This document shows positions 51,531 through 60,073 of a stretch of 64,000 nt of DNA, piece after piece. The notes under the pieces are model-generated. The model was not told the DNA's origin and did no database searches. It saw only the letters and a list, made by a program, of their open reading frames with translations. Numbering within the stretch: position 1 is the stretch's first letter; each line of letters starts with the position of its first letter. This stretch comes from Amycolatopsis methanolica 239 (GTDB taxonomy: Bacteria; Actinomycetota; Actinomycetes; Mycobacteriales; Pseudonocardiaceae). The translations under genes were made by a program, and so were the position numbers. Where the stretch lies: contig NZ_CP009110.1 in NCBI RefSeq assembly GCF_000739085.1, positions 2,294,001-2,358,000 on the forward strand, given 5' to 3'.

Positions 51531-51807
51531 GCGTGTCGCGGCGGGGCGGCCGGTGGCGCCGCAGCAGGTGGAAGTCACAACCACCACCGCGCCCACACCG
51601 CCCAACCACCCATCACCCGTGTCAACAACCCCCGACGCACTACGCCTAGGAGCTCCGGCCGGGATCTTCGCACCCAGCCCTTGGCGAGCCGCGGTTCCGC
51701 CTGGCGCAGCCCGGATTCAGCGTCGCGCCGCACCCGCTCCTGACCTGCGATCCGCCCGCCGTGCGGCCGGGTGATATCGATGGTTGCCAGGAAGGGACAC
51801 GACCAGG

Positions 51808-52563
51808 ATGAGTGACGGTGCGGCAGGCCAGCTCGCACACCTCGACGAGGTGACCCGTGCACTCGAGGAACTGGCCGGCACGGTCGGGAACACCGACGAC
51901 TTCGACGTGCTGCTGCGGGTGGTCTGCGAGCAGGTCGTGCGCGTGGTGCCCGGGGCCGACATGGCGTCGATCACGGTGCTCGACGATTCCGGCGCGCGGT
52001 CGGCGGCTTCGACCGACGACCGCGCCACGCGGATCGACGCGGCGCAGTACGACGAGGACGACGGCCCGTGCCTGCGCGCGGCGCGCAGCGGGCAGGTGGT
52101 CCGGGTCGAGGTCGGCACGGCGCGGGAGTTGTGGCCCGGGTTCTCCGCCGTCGCGGCCGAGCACGGGGTGGCCAGCTACCTGGCTTCGCCGCTGCAGGTG
52201 CGCGACCAGGCGATGGGCGCGATCAACCTGTTCGGGTTCGGCGAGCACGGATTCCGCGACGTCGACCAGAAGTACCTGGAGCTGTACGCGACGGTCGTGG
52301 ACACGGTGCTGCACCTGTCCAGACGCGCGCTGCGCACCCAGGAACAGGTGCGCCAGCTGCGCGCGGCGATGCGCACGCGCGGGGTCATCGAGCAGGCCAA
52401 GGGCATTTTGATGGCGGCGAGACGGATCAGCGCCGACGAGGCGTTCAAGCTCCTGGTGGGGCAGTCCCAGCGGGAGAACGTCAAGCTGCACACCATTTCG
52501 GCGCGGTTCGTCGCCGAGCACTCCGGGCACGTGGTGGACCCGGACGACAGCCTGCCCAACTGA
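51808..52563 (+). CDS. GAF-ANTAR regulator
   Basis: This 251-aa protein has a GAF domain (~15-165: VCEQVVRVVPGADMASITVLDD, YDEDDGPCLRAARSG, ASPLQVRDQAMGAINLFG). A C-terminal ANTAR RNA-binding domain follows (~180-240: LRAAMRTRGVIEQAKGILMAARRISADEAFKLLVGQSQRENVKLHTIS). ANTAR proteins bind tandem hairpins in mRNA leaders to prevent termination. ATG 51808 has GGAAGGGA upstream. It is convergent with a STAS gene 4 bp away. Confidence 0.9.
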   Translation: MSDGAAGQLAHLDEVTRALEELAGTVGNTDDFDVLLRVVCEQVVRVVPGADMASITVLDDSGARSAASTDDRATRIDAAQYDEDDGPCLRAARSGQVVRVEVGTARELWPGFSAVAAEHGVASYLASPLQVRDQAMGAINLFGFGEHGFRDVDQKYLELYATVVDTVLHLSRRALRTQEQVRQLRAAMRTRGVIEQAKGILMAARRISADEAFKLLVGQSQRENVKLHTISARFVAEHSGHVVDPDDSLPN

Positions 52564-52567
52564 GGTG

Positions 52568-52912
52568 TCAGGCCGCCGGCGGCACAGCAGGGGCGATCGT
52601 GAAGACCCGGTCCAGCCCGGTCAGCTCGAGCGGGTGCAGCACCGGGCGGCTCGTGCAGACCAGGACCAGCTCCTGACCGGCGGCCTCGCACTCCCGCGAA
52701 ACCTCGACCAGCAGCGCGAGGCCGCCCGAGTCGAGGAACCCGACGCGCAGGAGGTCGAGCACCAGCGTGGGCGGCGGGGGCACCGGCGCGCCCGCACGGG
52801 CCGCCCCCAGCCCCTCCCGCAGGCGGACGACGGTTCCGGCGTCGATTTCACCCGTCACAGTCACGACGAGCGCGTCCGGCCGGTACGTCCACTCCACTTT
52901 CAGGTTCGTCAC
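52568..52912 (-). CDS. STAS-domain anti-sigma factor antagonist
   Basis: This 114-aa STAS protein contains LVVTVTGEIDAGTV and LVLDLLRVGFLDSGGLALLVEV. The Ser in DSGG is the usual phosphorylation site that switches binding to an anti-sigma kinase. GTG 52912 has AGGAGA upstream. It lies divergent from one GAF-ANTAR gene and convergent with the other, which suggests a stress-signalling cluster. No partner kinase is visible here. Confidence 0.85.
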   Translation of the reverse strand: MTNLKVEWTYRPDALVVTVTGEIDAGTVVRLREGLGAARAGAPVPPPPTLVLDLLRVGFLDSGGLALLVEVSRECEAAGQELVLVCTSRPVLHPLELTGLDRVFTIAPAVPPAA

Positions 52913-53094
52913 TGGATCTCCTGGGGCAAGCTCGTGGGCTCGCGAAACAGGGCAGGACACGGACAACCGCGCTGCCGACGGGAACTGGCGAGCCACAGCT
53001 GCTTGTATAACCGTGACGCAACCGACCCTACCCCATGACGCGGCTAGGCTTGCGTGACGAGGACCGGCAAGCTCGGGGGAAGAGACGAGGTGTC

Positions 53095-53835
53095 ATGAGC
53101 GAATCGCTCCTGTCCGCTCCCGCGGTGCTCACGATCGCGCAGGAGCTCGCCGAGATCGGCAGGCTGGTGGACGACGACGACGTCACCTCGACCCTGTCCC
53201 GCTACGTGGCGCGGGCCTGCGCGCTGCTGCCGGGCTGCGACCGCGCGGCCATCACGGTCCGCACGGCGGCGGGGACGGCCGAAGTGCTCGCGGCAGCCGG
53301 CAAGCCGTTGCCGGAGCCGCCGAGCGACGGGTCCGGCCCGGACCCGGTCATTGAGGCGGTGACCTACCGCGAACCGCGGCGGGTGGACGACACGGCGACG
53401 GACGAGCGGTGGCCCGCCTACAGCGCGCACCTGCGCCGGCACGGGTTCGGCAGCGCGCTGACGCTGCCACTGCCCGGCGCCGAGTCCGGCGCGGCGTTCA
53501 GCGTGCTGTCCGCGGAGCGCGGCCGCTTCGGCGACGATTCGCACGACTTGGCGCTGTTGTTCACCCTCCACGCGGGCGTGGCGTTCGACAACAGCGCGCT
53601 CTACCACGACAACATCCGCCTGCTGGGGCACGTGCAGACGGCGCTGCGCACGCGGACGGTCATCGCGCAGGCGCAGGGCCTGCTGATGCACCACGACCAC
53701 GAGACCGCGCACGAGGCGCTCGCCGCGCTGAAGCGGATGTCGCAGCAGCGGAACGTGAAGCTGCGCGACGTGGCCGCGGCGCTGGTGACGGCGCACCACG
53801 GGGGCCGGCTGGCGGAGGTGCTGGAGTCCCGCTGA
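53095..53835 (+). CDS. GAF-ANTAR regulator
   Basis: This 246-aa protein has a GAF region (~30-165: RYVARACALLPGCDRAAITVRT, RRHGFGSALTLPLPG, AAFSVLSAERGRFGDDSHDLALLF). An ANTAR domain follows (~180-240: LRTRTVIAQAQGLLMHHDHETAHEALAALKRMSQQRNVKLRDVA). It is a paralogue of the protein at 51.8 kb but quite diverged, so the pair may read different signals. ATG 53095 has GACGAGG upstream. The 285-bp spacer after it shows no gene. Confidence 0.88.
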   Translation: MSESLLSAPAVLTIAQELAEIGRLVDDDDVTSTLSRYVARACALLPGCDRAAITVRTAAGTAEVLAAAGKPLPEPPSDGSGPDPVIEAVTYREPRRVDDTATDERWPAYSAHLRRHGFGSALTLPLPGAESGAAFSVLSAERGRFGDDSHDLALLFTLHAGVAFDNSALYHDNIRLLGHVQTALRTRTVIAQAQGLLMHHDHETAHEALAALKRMSQQRNVKLRDVAAALVTAHHGGRLAEVLESR

Positions 53836-54120
53836 CCGTCGGGCCGGTCTCCCGGCGGTGAGGGGTGCCGGCACAGCGGGAGGCGCTGGGAAGTCCACCG
53901 GGCGGGCTTCGCCGGCTAGTGCGCAACTGCCGGCCGCTGTCGGAGATGTCGGGGGCGTCCGTTTCGATGCGGTTGCCCGGCCAAGGCGCGACCGTGGGCC
54001 GGCTGGCGGGCGCCGGCCGTCCGCTGACCGTTCGCCTCGGGACCGGCATGTGCCGGCCGCGCCGTTCAAAACCGAGACACCGCTGAAATCGGCGATCCGC
54101 TGCTGAAGCAGGCGCGTGTC

Positions 54121-54963
54121 TCAGTGCCGCACGAGCAGGCGGCTCATCAGCGGCAGGTGGTCCGACGCGACGGGATCCCCGTCCAGCACCCGCGAAACCA
54201 GCGGTGACACCGAACGTGACGCGTAGATGTAGTCGATCCTCCGGTCCGGCGCCTCCGCCGGGTACGTCGCGCCCGCGCCCTTCCCGGACGCCGGCCACAC
54301 GTCGGTGAAGGCCGTGTTCAGCGTCGCGATCTCCGGGGCCTCTGGGAGCGCGTTCAGGTCGCCCACGAGCACCGCCGGCGTGGCGCCGCCGATCAACTCC
54401 GTGATCTGCCGGGTCTGCTCCAGCCGGTCCACCTGGGAGCTGGCCGCCAGGTGCGTGTCGTACACGTGCACCGCCACCCCGCGCACGTCCAGCACCGCGT
54501 GCAGCAGCCCGCGCTGCTCCTGGTTCGGCGACCGGAACAGGTGCGTGTTGTCCCACGCGGTGATCGGGTAGCGGGACAGGATCGCGGTGCCGTACTGGAT
54601 CCGCGGGCTGCCCGCGGCGGGCGGGTCCCGGTCGATGTTCGCGCCGAACACCACGTGGTAGCCGAGCATCCGGGCGAGCTCGGTGGCCTGGTCGGCCCAC
54701 TCGCTGCGCGCCGAGTAGTGCCGGTCCACCTCCTGCAGCCCGACCACGTCGGCGCCGCTGTCCCGGATCACCCCGGCCACGCGCGCGAGGTCGAGCACGT
54801 CGTCGGTGCCCTGCGCGTGGTGGATGTTGAAACTCAGCACGGACAACACCCGCTGCCGCGGCTCGCTCGCGTTCGCGGGCGCCACCGAGGTCAGCAGGAT
54901 TCCGCTCAGCATCAGCACGATCGCCAGTGTTCTGCGCACCCGGCGATCTTCGGCCGCGCACAT
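54121..54963 (-). CDS. Secreted endonuclease/exonuclease/phosphatase-family protein
   Basis: This 280-aa protein has an N-terminal export signal (RRTLAIVLMLSGILLTSVAPANA) and an EEP fold. Catalytic elements are SFNIHHAQG, GLQEVDRHYS, YDTHLAASS, LVGDLNALPEAPE and the C-terminal SDHLPL. The family includes phosphodiesterases, sphingomyelinases and nucleases. The secreted form suggests scavenging of phosphoester compounds. ATG 54963 is used; an internal GTG six codons later is possible. Confidence 0.85.
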   Translation of the reverse strand: MCAAEDRRVRRTLAIVLMLSGILLTSVAPANASEPRQRVLSVLSFNIHHAQGTDDVLDLARVAGVIRDSGADVVGLQEVDRHYSARSEWADQATELARMLGYHVVFGANIDRDPPAAGSPRIQYGTAILSRYPITAWDNTHLFRSPNQEQRGLLHAVLDVRGVAVHVYDTHLAASSQVDRLEQTRQITELIGGATPAVLVGDLNALPEAPEIATLNTAFTDVWPASGKGAGATYPAEAPDRRIDYIYASRSVSPLVSRVLDGDPVASDHLPLMSRLLVRH

Positions 54964-54992
54964 GAGGGCCCGGTGAACGAGCGGCGAACGTT

Positions 54993-56000
54993 TCAGCGCC
55001 AGCCGGCGTCGGGTGCGACGTCGCGGACGATCGACTCCAGCAGGTGCGCGTTGTAGTCCACGCCGAGCTGGTTCGGGACCGTCACCAGGACCGTGTCCGC
55101 CGCCTGCACGGCCGCGTCCTCGGCGAGCTGTTTGGCGATCACGTCCGGCTCGCCCGCGTAGGTCTTCCCGAACCGCGCCACCCCGCCGTCGAGCCAGCCG
55201 ACCTGGTCCTGGCTGTCCCGTTCGCGCCCGAAGAACCTGCGGTCGAGGTCGGTGGTGATCGGGATGACGCTGCGGCTCACCGACACCCGCGGCTCGCGGA
55301 TGTGCCCCTGGCGCGCCCATTCCGCGCGGAAGATCTCGATCTGCTCGGCCTGCAGCTCGTCGAACGGCACCCCGGTGTCCTCGGTCAGCAGTGTCGAGCT
55401 CATCAGGTTCATCCCTTGCTCGGCAGCCCACTTCGCGGTGGCGCGGGTGCCGCTGCCCCACCAGATCCGCTCGAACAGCGTGGGGGACTGCGGTTGCACG
55501 GCCAGCATCCCGCCGCGGCCGGTCATCCGCGGATCGGCCCGGACGACGCCGCTGCCGCCGATCGCGGTCCGGAAGATCTCCGTGTGCCTGCGTGCCATGT
55601 CCGCGTCGGTCTCGCCGTCGGCCGGGACGTGGCCGAACGCGGACGCCCCCTGCAGCGCGGGTTCGGGGGAGCCGCGGCTGATGCCGAGCTGCAGGCGTTC
55701 GCCGCTGAGCAGGTCGGTGGCCGCGGCCTGCTCAGCCATGTAGAGCGGGTTCTCGTAGCGCATGTCGATCACGCCGGTGCCGAGCTCGATGCGCTCGGTG
55801 CGCGCGGCCATCGCCGCCAGCAGCGGGAACGGTGTGGAGAACTGCGGCGCGAAGTGGTGTACGCGCAGGAACGCGCCGTCGATGCCCAGTTCCTCGGCGG
55901 CCACGGCGAGCTCGACCATTTGCCGCAGCGCGTCGCCGGCCGTCGGTGCCGGCGTGCCCGGCTGGTGGTGGCCGAACGAAAGGAACCCGATGTTCTTCAC
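54993..56000 (-). CDS. Luciferase-like (LLM) flavin-dependent oxidoreductase
   Basis: This ~335-aa TIM-barrel enzyme begins VKNIGFLSFGHHQPG. It has ELGIDGAFLRVHHFAPQ, RTERIELGTGVIDMRYENPLYMAEQAAATDLLSGERLQLGISRGSPEP and WWGSGTRATAKWAAE. GTG 56000 matches the usual family start; ATG 56030 would add ten residues. The 5' end lies against the start of a divergent NmrA-like gene, so the two probably share a promoter. Substrate unknown. Confidence 0.87.
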   Translation of the reverse strand: MKNIGFLSFGHHQPGTPAPTAGDALRQMVELAVAAEELGIDGAFLRVHHFAPQFSTPFPLLAAMAARTERIELGTGVIDMRYENPLYMAEQAAATDLLSGERLQLGISRGSPEPALQGASAFGHVPADGETDADMARRHTEIFRTAIGGSGVVRADPRMTGRGGMLAVQPQSPTLFERIWWGSGTRATAKWAAEQGMNLMSSTLLTEDTGVPFDELQAEQIEIFRAEWARQGHIREPRVSVSRSVIPITTDLDRRFFGRERDSQDQVGWLDGGVARFGKTYAGEPDVIAKQLAEDAAVQAADTVLVTVPNQLGVDYNAHLLESIVRDVAPDAGWR

Positions 56001-56866
56001 ACCGGGTATTGTCCAGGACTCGACCGGCATCTGCGGGGGCACGCTGTTTCTCGTCACTGGTGCGACCGGCACGGCGGGCGGGGCGGTGGTGCGCGAGCTC
56101 GCCCGGATTGGCGAGCCGGTGGGGGCGTTGGTGCGCAAGCCGGACGCAGTCGTGCCCGGCGCGGAGCCGGTCGTCGGCGATCTCAACGACCCGGCGGGCG
56201 TCCCCTTCGAGGGCGTCACCGGGGTGTTCCTGCTGTCCGGTTACGCGGACATGCCGGGTCTGCTGGCGCGGGCCCGGGCGGCCGGTGTCGAGCGGGTGGT
56301 GCTGCTGTCCGGCGGCTCGGCCGCGCTGGCGGATCTGGACAACGCGGTGTCCCGGTACATGACGTTGTCCGAACGGCCGTGCGGGAGTCCGGTCTGGCGT
56401 GGACGTCCCTGCGGCCGCGGGCGTTCATGTCGAACGCGCTGCGGTGGCTGCCGCAGCTGCGGCGGGGGGGGGGGGGGGGCGAGGTGCGCGTGCAGTACCC
56501 GGACGTGCCCGCGGCGTGCGTCGACCCGGGCGACATCGCGGCGGTGGCGGTGCGGGCGCTGCGGGGCGGGCACGAGGGCCGGATTTATGACTGCCCGGTC
56601 CCGAGGCGCTGTTGCCTGCCCAGCAGGTTTCGGTGCTCGGGCGCGTGCTGGGCCGGGACCTGCACGCGGTGGGCCTGTCCGACGAGGAGACCCGGGCCGA
56701 GATGGCAGCGGCGATGCCGGCCGACTATGTGGAGGCGTTCGCGCGGTTCTACGCAGAGGGCCGGCTGGACGAGGCCACGGTGCACCCCGACGTCGCCGAG
56801 GTGACCGGGCGGCCGCCGCGCACGTTCGAGCAGTGGGCGAGGGAGAACGCGGACGCTTTCCGCTGA
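55990..56866 (+). pseudogene. NmrA-like NAD(P)H-binding reductase with several frameshifts
   Basis: The Rossmann start (FLVTGATGTAGGAVVREL) and VVLLSGGSAALADLDNAVSRYMT lie in one frame. AVRESGLAWTSLRPRAFMSNALRWLPQL and VDPGDIAAVAVRALRGG lie in a second. LPAQQVSVLGRVLGRDLHAVGLSDEE to the stop at 56866 lies in a third. The breaks are near 56370 and 56593, each explained by one missing base, and the 16-G run at 56464-56479 replaces normal coding sequence. Restored, it would be a ~285-aa reductase. Its true start is uncertain because it overlaps the divergent LLM gene. Confidence 0.75.
56464..56479 (+). repeat. Run of 16 G residues
   Basis: Sixteen consecutive G lie inside the NmrA-like gene, where homologues have a varied loop (after WLPQLR). 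Such a run is exceptional even in this GC-rich DNA. It is typical of a base-calling or gap-filling artefact, though a true slippage tract is possible. Confidence 0.8.
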
Positions 56867-57236
56867 CCGCGGCTGGGATTCCAGTGGAGTCCGAAGTGGA
56901 CGTTCCGGACGGGGATCTCGGGGTGGGGCTTTCCGTCGACGAACGTGGATGCGCACACGCGAGTGTGGAACTCGCGCCTGGGAGCGTGGGACTCGCGCTT
57001 GACGGAGTGTGGGAGTGCTGTAGCGCAGCGTGAGAATCCCGCGTCGGCGGCCGGGGCGAGCAACGGCGGGTGCTGAACCGGCCGCTAAGCAGCGCCGACG
57101 CACCTATCGGCGCCCCGGTGTTGACACCCCTCGAACCGGATGTCACTATTCCCCGCAGTCCCTTGGAATCGTTTCCAGCCACAGACAGTCGAGGGTTGGA
57201 AACGTTTCCAAGGCTACGTACGATGACGGAGCGACA
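56867..57236 (+). promoter_or_regulatory. Promoter region of the ABC operon with two LacI operators
   Basis: No gene is visible. TTGACA (57121-57126) with CACTAT 17 nt later is a possible promoter. TTGGAAACGTTTCCAA (57196-57211) is a perfect 16-bp palindrome with central CG. TTGGAATCGTTTCCAG (57163-57178) is a close second copy, 33 bp away centre to centre. Both lie just before the LacI gene that leads the operon, so autorepression is likely. Short repeats of GGGA/CTCGCG around 56935-57010 have no assigned role. Confidence 0.75.
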
Positions 57237-58262
57237 ATGACGTCTACACGGGCCACGCTGCTGCAGGTGGCCGAACGAGCCGGGGTGTCACTGGCCTCGA
57301 CCTCGCGCGCCCTGCACGGCACCGGCGCGAGCCCGGCCATGATCGAGCGCGTCCGGGCCGCCGCGGAGGAGCTGGGCTACAGCCCGGACGCCATCGGCCG
57401 CTCGCTGCGGATGAAGAAGACTTTCCAGATCGCGTTCGCGGTCGCCGACATCGGCAACCCCGTCTACGTCGAGATGATGCGGGCGATCCACGAGGTCCTC
57501 GCCCCGCACGGGTACCGCGTCGTGGTCATGACCACCGGCGACACCTCCACCTCGACGGCCGACCTGGTGCGCAGTCTCAACAGCGGCTTCGTCGACGGCA
57601 TGGTCATCAGCCCGCTGCGCACCGACGACCGCCTGATCGAGGAGATCCAGCAGGCCGCCGTCCCGGTCGTGGTCATCGGCCGCGCCCTGGACGCCCACGG
57701 CATCAGCTCGGTCTCCACCGACTCCGCGGGCGGCATCGGCCAGGCGGTCCGCCACCTGCAGGAACTCGGCCGCCGCCGGATCGGTTTCCTCAACGGCCCC
57801 CTCGACACCACTCCCGGTCAGGCCCGCCAGCGCGGCTTCGAAGCCGCCGCGGGCACGGGCCACGCCACCGAGATCGCCAAGGACTTCACCGTCGCCGCCG
57901 GCCTCACCGCCGCTCGCCGCCTGCTCGCCGCGGCCCCGGAACGTCTCGACGCCATCGTCGCGGCCAACGACCTGCTCGCCATCGGCGCCATCCACGCCAT
58001 CCGCGAACTCGGGCTGTCCGTGCCGGACGACATCGCGGTCACCGGCATGGACGACACCGAGATCGGCCGCGTCTTCCACCCGACCCTGACCAGCGTCTCC
58101 CTCGGCAGCACCGAGCGCGGGCGCGCCGCCGCGCAGCTCATGCTCCGCCTCGCCGACGACGCCGACCAGGACGCGCAGCAGGTCACCGTCGGACCGGAGC
58201 TGATCGTGCGCGGTTCCACCGTCCCCGCCGCGGGCGGGCTCACCGAGGGAGGCCGGCGATGA
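57237..58262 (+). CDS. LacI-family regulator of the sugar ABC operon
   Basis: This 341-aa LacI protein has the HTH LLQVAERAGVSLASTSRALHG and the hinge YSPDAIGRSLRMKK. Its sugar-binding-type sensor includes AVADIGNPVYVEMMRAIHEVL, GFVDGMVISPL, DAIVAANDLLAIGAI and GMDDTEIGRVFHPTLTSV. ATG 57237 has GGAG upstream. It leads the operon, and its stop overlaps the first permease start (ATGA). It most likely binds the TTGGAAACGTTTCCAA sites and is released by the transported sugar or a derivative. Confidence 0.92.
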   Translation: MTSTRATLLQVAERAGVSLASTSRALHGTGASPAMIERVRAAAEELGYSPDAIGRSLRMKKTFQIAFAVADIGNPVYVEMMRAIHEVLAPHGYRVVVMTTGDTSTSTADLVRSLNSGFVDGMVISPLRTDDRLIEEIQQAAVPVVVIGRALDAHGISSVSTDSAGGIGQAVRHLQELGRRRIGFLNGPLDTTPGQARQRGFEAAAGTGHATEIAKDFTVAAGLTAARRLLAAAPERLDAIVAANDLLAIGAIHAIRELGLSVPDDIAVTGMDDTEIGRVFHPTLTSVSLGSTERGRAAAQLMLRLADDADQDAQQVTVGPELIVRGSTVPAAGGLTEGGRR

Positions 58263-59215
58263 CCCTGGCCACGGACACCCGCGCCCCCGCGCCCGCACCG
58301 GCGCCCCGCAAGCGCCGCAAGGGCACGATGGCCCGCTCGCGCCGCCGCGAGGCGATCGCGCTGGTGATGCCGTCGCTGATCCCGATCCTGGTGCTCAGCG
58401 TCGCGCCGCTGGTGATGGGCCTGGCGCTGGCGTTCACCGACGCCCGCCTGGTCCGCAACCCCGACTACGACTTCACCGGCATCGACAACTTCACCAAGCT
58501 GGCTGGCAACTCGTTCTTCTGGGACAGCCTCCGCATCGGTCTGATTTGGACGGTCGGCGTCACGGTGCTGCAGCTGGCCGCGTCGATGGGCCTGGCGCTG
58601 CTGCTCAACTCGGGGCTCAAGCTCCAGGGCCTGACCCGCGTGCTCGCCCTCATCCCGTGGGCGATGCCGCCGGTCGTCGTGGCGATCATGTGGCAGATGA
58701 TCTACTCGGCCAACGGCGGCCCGCTCAACGCCTTCCTCGGCAGCGTCGGCCTGCCCGACGACACCAACTGGCTCGGCGACTTCTCCACCGCCCTGCCCGC
58801 GGTGATCGTCGTGGGCGTGTGGGTTGGCATGCCGCAGACCACCGTCACCCTGCTGGCCGGCCTGCAGCAGATCCCGCAGGACCTGCACGAGGCCGCGGCG
58901 GTGGACGGCGCGGGCGCGTGGCGGCGGTTCACCGCGGTCACCTGGCCCAGTCTGCGGCCGATCGTCACCTCGATCACGTCGCTGAACTTCATCTGGAACT
59001 TCAACTCGTTCTCGCTGGTCTACGTCCTCACCGAAGGCGGGCCGGGCGGAAAGACGATGGTGCCGGTGCTCTTCATCTACCTCGAAGCGTTCAAGAACCG
59101 CAACATCGGCTACGCGGCGGCGATGGGGCTCGTCCTCGTGATCATCGTCGTGCTGCTGCTGGCGGTCTACCTGCGGTCGCAGTTCCGCGACGACCGCGCC
59201 GAGCGGGGGCGGTGA
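58259..59215 (+). CDS. Sugar ABC transporter permease (MalF type)
   Basis: This 318-aa membrane protein has a basic cytoplasmic N-terminus, six hydrophobic segments and the coupling-helix EAA motif (HEAAAVDGAGAWRRFTAVTWPSL). It belongs to the CUT1 carbohydrate uptake group. It overlaps the LacI stop by 4 bp and is followed 5 bp later by the second permease. No ATPase gene is present, so a shared MsiK-type ATPase elsewhere in the genome is expected. Confidence 0.92.
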   Translation: MTLATDTRAPAPAPAPRKRRKGTMARSRRREAIALVMPSLIPILVLSVAPLVMGLALAFTDARLVRNPDYDFTGIDNFTKLAGNSFFWDSLRIGLIWTVGVTVLQLAASMGLALLLNSGLKLQGLTRVLALIPWAMPPVVVAIMWQMIYSANGGPLNAFLGSVGLPDDTNWLGDFSTALPAVIVVGVWVGMPQTTVTLLAGLQQIPQDLHEAAAVDGAGAWRRFTAVTWPSLRPIVTSITSLNFIWNFNSFSLVYVLTEGGPGGKTMVPVLFIYLEAFKNRNIGYAAAMGLVLVIIVVLLLAVYLRSQFRDDRAERGR

Positions 59216-59219
59216 GCGG

Positions 59220-60047
59220 ATGCGCGTCCTCCTGCGTCCCGCCCAGTACCTGGCACTGGCGGCCTACATCCTGTTCCTCGGCTTCCCGCTGCTGTGGCTG
59301 ATCTCGGCGTCGGTGAAGTCCTCCGGCGAGCTCAACTCGCTCACCGTCAGCCTGCTGCCGCAGCAGTGGCACTGGGACAACTACTCCGACGCGCTCGACC
59401 GGCAGGGCCTGGTGCACTCGGCGGGCAACAGCCTGGTCGTGGCCCTGGTGTCCACCGCGCTGGTCATCGTGATCGCGCTGCCGGCGTCCTACGTGCTCGC
59501 CCGGCTCAAGGGCAAGATCCGCGCCGCGGGCGTCGGCTGGATCCTGGTGTCCCAGGTGTTCCCGGTGGTCCTGGTGATCCTGCCGCTGTTCCTGATCCTG
59601 CGCACCATCGGGCTGGCGGACAGCCTGGCCGGGCTGACGCTCGTGCACACCACCTACACGCTGCCGTTCGCGCTGTGGATGCTGCAGGGCTACGTCAGCG
59701 CGATCCCGGTCGACCTGGAAGAGGCCGGCGCGATGGACGGCGCGGGCCGGTGGACCGTGCTGCGCCGGATCGTCTTCCCGCTCCTGATGCCCGGCATCGT
59801 CGCCACCGCGATGTTCAGCTTCGTCTCCTCCTGGAACGAGTTCTTCTTCGCGCTGGTGCTGCTCCAGTCGACGGAGAACTACACCCTGCCCATCACGCTG
59901 AACATGTTCATCGGCGGTGAGGGCAAGGTGTCCCTCGGCCCGCTCGCCGCGGGCGCCGTGCTCGCCGCGATCCCCAGCATCGTCTTCTTCACCATCCTGC
60001 GCCGGAGGCTCACCAGTGGGCTGATGGCCGGGGCGGTGAAGGGATGA
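59220..60047 (+). CDS. Sugar ABC transporter permease (MalG type)
   Basis: This 275-aa membrane protein has six helices, with the EAA motif EEAGAMDGAGRWTVLRRIVFPLL and the typical WNEFFFALVLL segment. It pairs with the MalF-type permease to form the channel. The start is ATG 59220, five bp after the preceding stop. Confidence 0.92.
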   Translation: MRVLLRPAQYLALAAYILFLGFPLLWLISASVKSSGELNSLTVSLLPQQWHWDNYSDALDRQGLVHSAGNSLVVALVSTALVIVIALPASYVLARLKGKIRAAGVGWILVSQVFPVVLVILPLFLILRTIGLADSLAGLTLVHTTYTLPFALWMLQGYVSAIPVDLEEAGAMDGAGRWTVLRRIVFPLLMPGIVATAMFSFVSSWNEFFFALVLLQSTENYTLPITLNMFIGGEGKVSLGPLAAGAVLAAIPSIVFFTILRRRLTSGLMAGAVKG

Positions 60048-60073
60048 ACCCCCGGAAAACGAAAGGTCGGTCA

